Below are positions 17,527 to 25,692 of a DNA stretch of 64,000 bases, one piece after another. Made by a program: the position numbers and the translations under genes. Source of the stretch: Hymenobacter cellulosilyticus (GTDB lineage: Bacteria > Bacteroidota > Bacteroidia > Cytophagales > Hymenobacteraceae); the NCBI RefSeq assembly GCF_022919215.1, contig NZ_CP095046.1, positions 4,144,501 through 4,208,500 on the forward strand. Reading direction: 5' to 3'. The notes under the pieces were generated by a model. It was not told where the DNA came from. It was given only the letters and a program-made list of their open reading frames with translations, and searched no databases. Each line of letters begins with the position of its first letter. Position 1 is the stretch's first letter.

Positions 17527-18656
17527 CTATTTCAGCACGGAGGCCAGCTTGGCTTCCAAGGCATCACCGCGCAGGTTTTTGGCGACAATCCGGCCCTGGG
17601 GGTCTAGCAGCACCGACTGGGGAATGGCTTTCACGCCGTAGGTTTGCCCGGCGGCGCTTTCCCAGCCCCGCAGATCCGACACGTGAGTCCACACCAGGCC
17701 ATCGGTTTGAATGGCTTTAAGCCACTTTTCCCGGTCCTGGTCAAACGATACGCTGTAAATCTCGAAGCCCTTGCCTTTGAACTTGTTGTAAGCCCGCACC
17801 ACGTTAGGGTTTTCCTTGCGGCAGGGGCCGCACCAGGAAGCCCAGAAGTCGATGAGCACATACTTGCCGCGCAACGAGGACAAGGCCACCGGTTTGCCAT
17901 CCGGCGAGGGCAGGCTGATTTCCGGAGCCGCCGAGCCTACGGCCGTAGCCCGCAGCGGGTCGAGCTTGACGGCCAGGGCCTTGGTGTAGCGCGAGTCGGG
18001 CAGCGTCTTCTTCAGCTGGGTGGCAATGGAGTCGATGAAGGCGAACTGCTCCTCGGGGTTCAGCAGGTTGCCCACGGCAAAGGCCGACACCACCGAGTTC
18101 GGGTTTTGGCGAATCAGCTGCTTGAGTACGCCCGTGTTCTGGGCCTGGGCGGCGTAGAACTTGGCCTCAATCAGCTTCATCGAATCCGACTGACCAGCCT
18201 GGGCGCTGTTGTTGTAGCGCATTTCCAGCATGGCCATATCGTGCTTCGACCGTATCATGGCGCGGCCCAGCTGCTGCAGGCTTTCCGAGTCTTTGGAGCC
18301 CTTCACCACGTAGCCTTCGGTGAGCTTCTTGGCGTCGCCCGAAAGCTGGATGTTGCTTTGGTTGTCGAGGGCCAGCAGCACCTGGTTGGCGTCATTCACC
18401 TTCACCTGGTAGAGCCCGCTTCCGGCACCGAGCCCTTGAGCGTAAAGCGCCCCTGCTCATCTACCGAAGCCGTGTCGCGCGACACAAACTGGGTCTCGCC
18501 TAGCTCGGCCAAATACACCTTGGTGCCGGCCGGGGCATTGGTCAGCTGCCCGTTGATCTGGTAGCCGGCGCCGCCTGCGCCCGTGGTGGGCGTCGTCGAT
18601 TTGCTGCAGGCGTTGGCCATGCCCAGCACGGTAGTTACCAGAAGTAAGCTTTTCAT
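17527..18656 (-). CDS. TlpA/ResA-type thioredoxin with DUF4369, one frameshift
   Basis: The N-terminus MKSLLLVTTVLGMANACSKS is a lipoprotein signal. Then comes a DUF4369 domain (GYQINGQLTNAPAGTKVYLA, DEQGRFTLKG), a helical middle, and a C-terminal thioredoxin domain with active site FWASWCGPCRKENP and cis-Pro region YGVKAIPQSVLLDP. The reading frame breaks at EAGSTR*. Restoring one C at 18415-18417 gives EAGLYQVKVND and exactly 377 codons. Such periplasmic lipoproteins reduce disulfides for cytochrome maturation or detoxification. Start at 18656 rather than the Met four codons upstream. Confidence 0.88.
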
Positions 18657-18810
18657 TTTCTGAATCATTCTTAGTTACGCTACCAGCGGATGAGCCCCCG
18701 GCTTTCCGCTTTTTGTGAAAACAAGCAAGCAACCGCCCGTTTGGTTCAGCCACCTGCCAAAACCACTGCCGTAGCCGGCCGCGCTCCACTGGCACCTGAG
18801 ACTTTTGGCT

Positions 18811-20267
18811 TTACGCGTCGAGCTTCTGGCGCAGCAGCTGGTTGGCCAATTTGGGGTCGGCCTTGCCGCCGGTGAGCTTCATGAGTTCCCCATGAACATG
18901 CCGGTCAGCGACTTTTTGCCGCCGCGGTATTCTTCCACTTTGCCCGGATTGGCGTCCAGCACCTGCTGAATTATGGCCTCCAGGGCGCCGGCATCCGACT
19001 GCTGCAACAGGCCCTGGGCCTCGGCGGCGGCAGCGGCCGTTTGCGTTGGGTTGTCGAGCAGGTACGGGAATAACTGCTTGGCTGCTACCGAGTGACTAAC
19101 CTTGTTCTCATCAATGAGTTGAATGATGTCAGCCAAGTGCTGGGGCTGCAGCGGGAAGTCGGCCATGGTCAGGGCGCGCTCATTGAGGAAGGACTTTACG
19201 GGTCCCTGCACCCAGTTGGCGGCGGCCTTGGCGTTGGAAGTCAGGCGCGAGAGTTCATCAAAGAACAAGGCGACTTCCTTCTGGTCGGTAAGCACCGAGG
19301 CGTCGTAGTCCGACAGGCCCAGCTCACCGGTAAAGCGGGCGTAAAGCTGCTGGGGCAAGGCCGGCAGCGAAGCCTGCACCTCGTGCAGCCAGGCGTCGTT
19401 GATGATGAGCGGCGGCAGGTCGGGCTCGGGGAAGTAGCGGTAGTCGTTCAGGGTTTCCTTGCTGCGCTGCCCGCTGGTCGTGCCGGTAGCGGCGTCGAAG
19501 CCCCGGGTTTCGCTGTCGAGCGTGCCCCCGGCTTCGAGCACGGCAATCTGCCGCTCAATTTCGTACTCAATGGCCCGCTGCACGTTGCGGAAGGAGTTCA
19601 TATTCTTGACCTCCACCTTGGTACCAAACTTCTCGGCGCCCTTGAGCATCACCGAAATGTTGGCGTCGCAGCGCAGGGAGCCTTCCTCCATGTTGCCGTC
19701 GCAGATGCCCAGGTACACTACCAGCTTCTTGATTTCGCTCAGGTAGGCGTAGGCTTCGTCGGCGTTGCGGATGTCGGGCTCCGACACGATTTCAATCAGG
19801 GGCACGCCGGCCCGGTTAAGGTCCACGAGCGTTTCCACTTCCCCGGCCAGGTGCATCGACTTGCCCGCGTCTTCCTCCATGTGAATGCGCGTCACGCCGA
19901 TGTTCTTGGTCGTGCCGTCGGCGAGGCGAATCGGGACGTTACCCTGAGTACAGATCGGGGTTTTGTCCTGGGTAATCTGGTAGCCCTTGGGAAGGTCGGG
20001 GTAGAAGTAGTTTTTGCGCGCAAACAGGTTGTCGCGCGTGATGTGGCAGTTGGTAGCCAGGCCCATTTTCATGGCATACTCCACGGCCGTACGGTTTACC
20101 TTGGGCAGGGTGCCGGGGTGGCCCAGCGTAATGACCGACAGGTTATTGTTGGGAAGGGCGCCGTATTCATTCTCATCCGAGGAGTACATCTTGCTCTGGG
20201 TGAGCAGCTGGGCGTGTACTTCCAGCCCGATTACGGGCTGGTATTTGGCTTTTATTGCTTCGTCCAT
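18811..20267 (-). CDS. gatB: Aspartyl/glutamyl-tRNA(Asn/Gln) amidotransferase subunit B, 3' frameshift
   Basis: GatB converts mischarged Glu-tRNA(Gln) or Asp-tRNA(Asn) to the amidated form together with GatA and GatC. Hallmarks: YQPVIGLEVHAQL, YFYPDLPKGYQITQ, RIHMEEDAGKSMH, VDLNRAGVPLIEIVSEPDIR, SLRCDANISVM and YRYFPEPDLPPL, then the C-terminal YqeY-like helical domain. As sequenced it stops at GMFMGNS. Adding one C to the run at 18888-18891 extends it in frame (GMFMGELMKLTGGKADPKLA, then NQLLRQKLDA) to a TAA at 18811, exactly 486 codons, matching the family C-terminus. Start MDEAIKAKYQ at 20267. gatA and gatC are not adjacent. Confidence 0.94.
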
Positions 20268-20377
20268 ATCAATCAAATTGAGCCGTTGGAGCGGGTTTGG
20301 CCCCAATGCAGCCGCTAAGTTACTTGCTGCCGCGGTTTTTATGCGCCAACCGGTAGAGGCACCACGTTATTTTGGGC

Positions 20378-21115
20378 TTACCTGATCTGAAAAGTGATAG
20401 GGTAAACATAAAGCACCTCCACTGGCTCGCAGTCGACGTAGCTAATATGCCATTTTTTCAGGCGGCGGATAGCGGCCAGGGCTTCGCCATTCAATTCCGG
20501 GGAAGGCGACTCGATAACCCGGCTGTTGGTGATGTCCCCGAAACGATTCACCAGGAACTCGACCTTGACTACCCCTTCAATGCCTAGTTTAAGGGCTTTC
20601 GGCGGGAAATGAACATAGGTACTTTGGGCAGGCGACTCCACCGCCGGCGGACAAATCGTTTGCCGGGCCAACGTGTCGCAGTGTATGGCCTGGCCCGCCG
20701 CGTTGAAGCAGTTCCGGAGAATGTACTTGCCGTCGGCAAACTGCGTATGCCGCTTCAACCGGCCGCTAGGGTAGTATTCAAAGCTTTCCTCCGGCAGCTT
20801 GCCGGCCGAGTACTGTGTGCGCCGCTTGACCCTGCCATCGTCGTAATACACCACCGTTTCCCCATCGCGCTGCCGGAGCCGGATATTGGAAAAGGAAGCC
20901 TGCTCCCGCACCTTTTTCGGGGCAAAATACACCCGTTCCACGGCCCGCACGCTGTCCAGAAACGTAGTTTCCACAGCCCAGGACGCTCCGGCAGGCGAAG
21001 TTAGCTTCCGGTTCTGACTGTCGTAGTACACCATAGTTATAGTCCCCAGCGTTTGCGCCCCCGCCGACCCTGCCAGCAGCAAGAAGAGCAGGAATAGTCG
21101 TAGCGAAACAGGCAT
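20378..21115 (-). CDS. Secreted protein with YwqK-like repeats and TonB C-terminal domain
   Basis: 245 aa. Signal peptide MPVSLRLFLLFLLLAGSAGA. The middle has MORN/YwqK-type strands (VYYDDGRVKRRTQYSAGKLP, YYPSGRLKRHTQFADGKYIL), then C-F-x3-GQ-x3-C (CFNAAGQAIHC). The last ~80 residues form a TonB C-terminal domain: LGIEGVVKVEFLVNRFGDIT, LNGEALAAIRRLKKW and VLYVYPITFQIR. It lacks the N-terminal membrane anchor with Pro-rich linker of true TonB, so energy coupling through ExbBD is doubtful. Three paralogues lie just upstream. Confidence 0.75.
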   Translation of the reverse strand: MPVSLRLFLLFLLLAGSAGAQTLGTITMVYYDSQNRKLTSPAGASWAVETTFLDSVRAVERVYFAPKKVREQASFSNIRLRQRDGETVVYYDDGRVKRRTQYSAGKLPEESFEYYPSGRLKRHTQFADGKYILRNCFNAAGQAIHCDTLARQTICPPAVESPAQSTYVHFPPKALKLGIEGVVKVEFLVNRFGDITNSRVIESPSPELNGEALAAIRRLKKWHISYVDCEPVEVLYVYPITFQIR

Positions 21116-21183
21116 GGCAGCGGAAAGGATATGGCGCTTGGTAACGCGCTTTAAGGTAGTTTATGGTGTTTTACAAAAGCAAA

Positions 21184-21215
21184 AAACCGAGCCGGAGATG
21201 CGTCCGGCTCGGTTT
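21184..21215 (-). terminator. Terminator after the LIC11966-type gene
   Basis: AAACCGAGCCGGA-GATGCG-TCCGGCTCGGTTT, a perfect 13-bp stem. On the minus strand it is followed by a T tract (TTTTTTGC). Confidence 0.8.
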
Positions 21216-21246
21216 GTAGTAGCTCCTAGAGTGGCTATGAGCTATG

Positions 21247-22218
21247 CTAGTCGTTGAATACCGGAATATAGGCAGCCTGGAAGGTGTTGCCCGCGTTGTT
21301 ATAGGCCTCTACCAGCTTGTGATTCTGCTTGTTGAAGGCGGTGATGTAGCCATTGAAGGCGTCGGCGTCGGTTTTGGTCAGGCGGTCCTTCTGCTCGAGC
21401 AGCTCAGTCATCTTCTTGAACTGGTTGCCGGTCCAGATGATGTAGAACTTGGCGTAGTCCCGGGCCGCGTCGCGGTACTGGGTGTCTTTGCCGCGGAAGG
21501 CGGGCACGGCATCCAGCTCGGCCAGCGCTTTTTCGGTTTCCACTTCCATCTGCTGCCGGGCCGCCTCAAAAGCCTTGGCGTCCTGGGCATTGAGGCCGTC
21601 GGTGAGCTTGGCGTTGGCCCGCTCAAGGCGGAAATACGCCAGAAAAACCTTGTGCTGGTAGCTGTTCACTTCCGACACCTGCCGAATCACGTCGTTCATC
21701 TTGCGCGTTTCCCGGTCTTCGCTCATGGTCATCTTGAAGCGGGTGGCAAAGCGCTGCTGGGCGGCCTGCACACTGTCGCCGGCGACTTCTAGCTTGTTTT
21801 CGGCCGCTTCCAGGGCGTCGAAATAGCGCTGCATGGCGTCCAGACTCTTGGTGCGGCTGGCGGCCAGGGTGTTCACCTTCTGGTAGTCAATGGAGTACAC
21901 GTTGAGCGTCTGCTGCAGGGCTGCCTTGGCCCGGTCCCGAAACTCGGTGTTGCCCTGAAAGCCGGGCATATGGGATATTTTGGCCAACGAGAGCTTGTTC
22001 TGGGCTACCACGTCCTGGCGGCGGGCCTCGATTTTGCGCTCATTCTCGCTGTGGGCCGATTTGCTGATGTAGCGCAGACATTTTTTCTGCATAATCAGCT
22101 GCTCGGCCACAATGGCGTTGTTATAAGCGCCCGGGTCGGTGTAGGCCTGGGCCCGGACGGTCGTAGTAGAAATGCCGGTTAGAAAAGCTCCGGCCAGCAA
22201 CAAGGTAGAAATGCGCAT
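21247..22218 (-). CDS. LIC11966-family surface protein (putative)
   Basis: 323 aa from the Met at 22218 (MRISTLLLAGAFLTGISTTT...), giving a proper signal peptide; eight extra codons upstream are rejected. The mature part is almost wholly helical and charged: AYNNAIVAEQLIMQKKCLRY, then long amphipathic helices, ending AYNNAGNTFQAAYIPVFND. From memory this matches the LIC11966 family of predicted surface proteins in Leptospira and Bacteroidetes; biochemical function unknown. It lies 24 bp after a TonB-C paralogue read the same way, so the two are probably in one transcript closed by the hairpin at 21184. Confidence 0.65.
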   Translation of the reverse strand: MRISTLLLAGAFLTGISTTTVRAQAYTDPGAYNNAIVAEQLIMQKKCLRYISKSAHSENERKIEARRQDVVAQNKLSLAKISHMPGFQGNTEFRDRAKAALQQTLNVYSIDYQKVNTLAASRTKSLDAMQRYFDALEAAENKLEVAGDSVQAAQQRFATRFKMTMSEDRETRKMNDVIRQVSEVNSYQHKVFLAYFRLERANAKLTDGLNAQDAKAFEAARQQMEVETEKALAELDAVPAFRGKDTQYRDAARDYAKFYIIWTGNQFKKMTELLEQKDRLTKTDADAFNGYITAFNKQNHKLVEAYNNAGNTFQAAYIPVFND

Positions 22219-22242
22219 AGGGCAACAAATAAAAGTGGGCAA

Positions 22243-22992
22243 TTAGCGGATGGCAAAGGTGATGGGCACGGTGTAGCGCACGGGTACGGGCTCACCGTTC
22301 TGCAGGCCCGGCTTCCAACGGGGCATTGCCCGGACTACGCGCAGAGCTTCGGCGTCCAGCTCGGCCGACACGCCCTTCTGCACCCGGATGTCCCGCATTT
22401 CCCCGACCTCATTCACGACGAATTCCAGGAATACTCTGCCCTGCCGGCGTTTTTTCAGGGCGGCGGCCGGGTAGCGAATAGACTGCCCCAGGTAGCGCAG
22501 CATGGCCTCCATCCCGCCCGGGTATTCGGGCATCTGCTCGGTATACTCGGCCTCGTCGCAGGCGCGCGCGGTGCCGGCCTTGGTCAGGGACTCGGCGCTT
22601 AGTACCTGGCCGCGCTCGTAGTGGCTGCGGCCCCGCGGCAGGCCTTCAGCATCGTAGCTCAGCTGCTCGCCGTGCCGTTTGGTGCCTAGCTCGTTGCTGA
22701 CGTAAAACAGCTTTCCATTGCCCCGCCAGCGAGTCGTGGTCGTGAGCGTATCACCGTTGGGCTGCCACACCGTGCGGTATACGGTCCACAGATTCGGGGA
22801 AACCAGCCGGTACACGCTGTCGAGGCGACTGATACCGGGCGTTTCGGTGCGACGCACCCGGTAGGCGGCCTGCTCCTCGGGCACTACCTCCGACCAGTAG
22901 TTATGAAAAAGAGTGGTTGTGGTGGGAGCCTGCTGGGCCTGCGTGGTAAGGGCGGCACCAAGAGCGCCCACGACCAGAAAAGTATGCTTCAC
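22243..22992 (-). CDS. Secreted TonB C-terminal-domain protein
   Basis: 249 aa with signal peptide MKHTFLVVGALGAALTTQA. The middle shows YwqK-like beta strands (GTKRHGEQLSYDAEGLPRGR), then MPEYPGGMEAMLRYLGQSIR, the standard lead-in to Bacteroidetes TonB-C domains. The C-terminal domain reads RQGRVFLEFVVNEVGEMRDI, LDAEALRVVRAMPRWKPGLQ, NGEPVPVRYTVPITFAIR. Unlike its three paralogues it has only one Cys in the pre-domain region. It heads the pair with the LIC11966-type gene. Confidence 0.8.
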   Translation of the reverse strand: MKHTFLVVGALGAALTTQAQQAPTTTTLFHNYWSEVVPEEQAAYRVRRTETPGISRLDSVYRLVSPNLWTVYRTVWQPNGDTLTTTTRWRGNGKLFYVSNELGTKRHGEQLSYDAEGLPRGRSHYERGQVLSAESLTKAGTARACDEAEYTEQMPEYPGGMEAMLRYLGQSIRYPAAALKKRRQGRVFLEFVVNEVGEMRDIRVQKGVSAELDAEALRVVRAMPRWKPGLQNGEPVPVRYTVPITFAIR

Positions 22993-23106
22993 GAAGGGAA
23001 TAAAGGTAAAAACGGTTATAAATATACTGGTTCTGGCGGCTGCCGAAAGTCCCAGCCGGAGAAAATGTCATACCCGAGCAAAACGGCCAACCAGAGCCAG
23101 AACCTG

Positions 23107-23895
23107 CTACAGCTTGGGCTGCACGGGCGGAAGGAAGTTGACTTCCAGGGTAAAGAAGGACTCGGTGGGCTCCCCGTTCAGCAGCTGGGGCGAAAAGGTG
23201 CCGTGCAGCTCATTGACGACTCGCAAGGCTTCCCGGTCGTATTCCGGGCCCACGCTCTTGTAGATGCGACTTTCCCGCAGCTGCCCGTCCACGCCGATCA
23301 TGCAGGCCACCACCACCTGCCCGCGCTGGGGCACGGCCCCGTTGGGCAAGGATGGGTAGCGGGTTTTGCGGCTGATTTCGGCCGTCAGGGCCGGACGGCC
23401 GGCCTTGTAGGCGGCGTATACAGTACCCTGGGGCACCACGCCCTTGTCGACGGGGCAAGTCATAGGCTGGCCATCGAGGTCGAAGCACTGCTTACTTTTT
23501 TCCTGCCCCTGCTGGTAGATGCTCAGCTCCTGGAGGTTGCCGTTGAGGTAAAACAGCTGCAGCTGGCCGTCGAGCTGCCCGTTGCGGTAGGTGCGGCGGC
23601 TGCGGATGGCTCCGGAGCTGAACACTTTCAGGGCCACCCCTTCGCGCTTTTTGGCCTGGGCATCGACGTAGGGAATCTGCTCCAGCAGCGTGCCGTTGGC
23701 AGCATAGATTTTCTGGACTACCCCGCCGCCCGTGGGCTGGGCAGAGGTGATGATAAAGCGAACCGCCCCGGCCCGGGAAGGCAGCCGCTCAGCCGTGGCA
23801 TCGTAGAAAATCGTGTCGGAGGGAGTGTTCTTTCGCTGGGCGTGGACCGCCAAAGGCAGCGCAGAAAGTAAAAGGCCGGCAAGCCAGAAGCGCAT
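23107..23895 (-). CDS. Secreted TonB C-terminal-domain protein with CX9C motif
   Basis: 262 aa. Signal peptide MRFWLAGLLLSALPLAVHA. YwqK-like repeats (SGAIRSRRTYRNGQLDGQLQ, LFYLNGNLQELSIY) are followed by CFDLDGQPMTC, then a divergent TonB-C domain (VPQRGQVVVACMIGVDGQLR, YDREALRVVNELHGTFSPQL, FFTLEVNFLPPV). The domain keeps the NGEP turn and the final beta strand but is less canonical than in the neighbours. Same orientation as the flanking paralogues; gaps of 54 and 114 bp. Confidence 0.72.
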   Translation of the reverse strand: MRFWLAGLLLSALPLAVHAQRKNTPSDTIFYDATAERLPSRAGAVRFIITSAQPTGGGVVQKIYAANGTLLEQIPYVDAQAKKREGVALKVFSSGAIRSRRTYRNGQLDGQLQLFYLNGNLQELSIYQQGQEKSKQCFDLDGQPMTCPVDKGVVPQGTVYAAYKAGRPALTAEISRKTRYPSLPNGAVPQRGQVVVACMIGVDGQLRESRIYKSVGPEYDREALRVVNELHGTFSPQLLNGEPTESFFTLEVNFLPPVQPKL

Positions 23896-23949
23896 AAAAC
23901 GAAAAGTATCGGATATTGAAGCTTCACCACTATCGTGGCTAAGCAGGCC

Positions 23950-24696
23950 TTATTGAATAGCAAACGTGACCGGCAGCGTAAACAAAGCGTCGACCGGCTC
24001 CCCGTCCAGGCGGCCGGGCGTCCAGCCCTTTAGGCTGTTGACCACGCGCAGGGCTTCCTCATCGAGCACGGGAGCCAGTCCCTTGAGCACGTAAGCGCCC
24101 TTGACCCCGCCGGTTTTGTCGATAATAAAGTTGATGAGCACCTTGCCCGCCACGCCCTTGCGGATTTGCTGGCGCGGATACTTTACCCGGCGCCCGATAT
24201 CGGACAGCAGGGTCTTGAGGCCACCGGGGTACTCCGGAAATAGGACGTATTCGGTACAGGCCTGGGGCTGGCCGGTGGCGGTGTAACACTCACTTTTGCG
24301 GCTAACACCCTGCTGAAACTCCTCCCGCCGCCGCTTGCTGCCATCCGGGTAATAGGTAAGCAGCAGGCCCTGGCGCTGCCCGGCCGCGTACTCAGCCGTG
24401 AGCTGCACCTGCCCGCTTTCGTACCAGCGGGTTTGGGTGCCCTGCAGCTCGCCTTTTTTAAGGTTGGCCAGCGGCAGCTCCTGGTATTTTTTGCCCGAGG
24501 GATAATAGCTGGTCACCACGCCGGCCGGGCCGTTAGTCCGCAGCGTGTCGCGCCGGAACAGCACGCCTTCCCCGAAGCTGATGTCATTGGGCGCCCCCTT
24601 GGCCTTGAAGGTTTGGTTAAGGGTTTGGGCGCGGAGGGTAAGGGTGGGCAGACCGGCGAACAAACCGGCAGTAAGTAAAATAGCAACGAGGCGCAT
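23950..24696 (-). CDS. Secreted TonB C-terminal-domain protein with CX9C motif
   Basis: 248 aa. Signal peptide MRLVAILLTAGLFAGLPTLTLRA (shown in part). YwqK-type repeats: VVTSYYPSGKKYQELPLANL, GTQTRWYESGQVQLTAEYAA and LLTYYPDGSKRRREEFQQGV. Then CYTATGQPQAC, the linker FPEYPGGLKTLLSDIGRRVK, and a canonical TonB-C domain: GVAGKVLINFIIDKTGGVKG, LDEEALRVVNSLKGWTPGRL, LPVTFAIQ. Most upstream member of the four-gene cluster, so probably the first transcribed. Confidence 0.8.
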   Translation of the reverse strand: MRLVAILLTAGLFAGLPTLTLRAQTLNQTFKAKGAPNDISFGEGVLFRRDTLRTNGPAGVVTSYYPSGKKYQELPLANLKKGELQGTQTRWYESGQVQLTAEYAAGQRQGLLLTYYPDGSKRRREEFQQGVSRKSECYTATGQPQACTEYVLFPEYPGGLKTLLSDIGRRVKYPRQQIRKGVAGKVLINFIIDKTGGVKGAYVLKGLAPVLDEEALRVVNSLKGWTPGRLDGEPVDALFTLPVTFAIQ

Positions 24697-24770
24697 ACGA
24701 GTGGGGTAACGAAAATATAAGAGGCTCTGGAGCCCGGGCCTACGCCTGGCTGATCAGTGAGTTAGGGCTT

Positions 24771-25490
24771 TTAGTGCTTCCCCAGCCGCTCGTCAATCTG
24801 GTGGATAAGCTGACGGCTGTGCTGCATCACTCGGTGGTATTCTTTGACAATGTCGGGAATGATGCTGGCGTGGCTGAGGTAGTTCTGCATCGGTCCGGTT
24901 CCCATCACGGTCACCATATTGCGCTGATCCGGGTCCAGGTGGTCGTCGAGGTAGCGGCTAATGGTTTGGCCTTTGTAGTCGGAAAAATGGTCGCCGCTAT
25001 TTACCAGGCTGGGAATCAACTCCTGGTAATGGTCGAGAATATTGTTGAGCAGCGCCTCATCCTCAATTACATCCAGGTCGCCCGACGATTTGAGCCCCTC
25101 GAACCGGGACGCGTTGGGCACGAGCACCGTGGAGTTGCGCAACGTCCAGCTATACTTATTCAGGCTGTCGGCCTGCAGGGTCTGGGGCGTGAGCGTCCGA
25201 AAGTAACGGAATGCCTTTTGCTGGACCACATACGAGGCAGAGTCCCCCTGCATTTCCTTAATGTCGTGCCCCAAATCCTGGCGCAGCCCCAGCAGAAACT
25301 TACGTTCCTTTTCGCGCTCCAGGGAGTGCTCGTGCCAGCTGTGGAGCTGGATAGAGAGGGTAATAGCAAAGACGATAATGCCTATTTCCAGCAGAATTTC
25401 GGGGAGGCGCTGCCGCCACGTTTGGGGATGCCCGTGCTCCATTCCGAGGGCTTTTTTACCGTGTTTGGTAACGAGGTCAACTTCAATCAT
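24771..25490 (-). CDS. DUF6090-like membrane protein
   Basis: 239 aa. One membrane helix near residues 32-50 (ILLEIGIIVFAITLSIQLHS) followed by HEHSLEREKERKFLLGLRQD, a pattern shared by DUF6090-type proteins of Bacteroidetes. The remainder is a helical extracytoplasmic domain (LNKYSWTLRNSTVLVPN, RFEGLKSSGDLDVIEDEALL, NNILDHYQELIPSLVNSG). Function unknown. It stands alone between the TonB-C cluster and alaS. Confidence 0.65.
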   Translation of the reverse strand: MIEVDLVTKHGKKALGMEHGHPQTWRQRLPEILLEIGIIVFAITLSIQLHSWHEHSLEREKERKFLLGLRQDLGHDIKEMQGDSASYVVQQKAFRYFRTLTPQTLQADSLNKYSWTLRNSTVLVPNASRFEGLKSSGDLDVIEDEALLNNILDHYQELIPSLVNSGDHFSDYKGQTISRYLDDHLDPDQRNMVTVMGTGPMQNYLSHASIIPDIVKEYHRVMQHSRQLIHQIDERLGKH

Positions 25491-25594
25491 GGGAAGGTTC
25501 TATAGGACCGGCAAGATAGGCAGCCGCAAGGCTGCCAAACAACCAACTCTTGCCAGCAAAGCTCCTAAAATCAGCGCCGGGGCGGCCCACAACA

Positions 25595-25622
25595 AAAAGG
25601 CCCAGCTACTGCCGGGCCTTTT
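25595..25622 (-). terminator. alaS terminator
   Basis: AAAAGGCCC-AGCTACTGCC-GGGCCTTTT lies 71 bp beyond the alaS stop. On the minus strand the stem ends in a T tract. Confidence 0.7.
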
Positions 25623-25692
25623 CATCATAAGTAGCTACATCCGTGTTAGCGGCTGGTTAATGGCCCGCCCGTTCCGGCCGTCGCCAGCGGCG

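Noticed and set aside
19092..20318. Long plus-strand open frame opposite gatB
   Set aside because: gatB motifs are unmistakable on the minus strand; the opposite frame is a shadow of high GC third positions.
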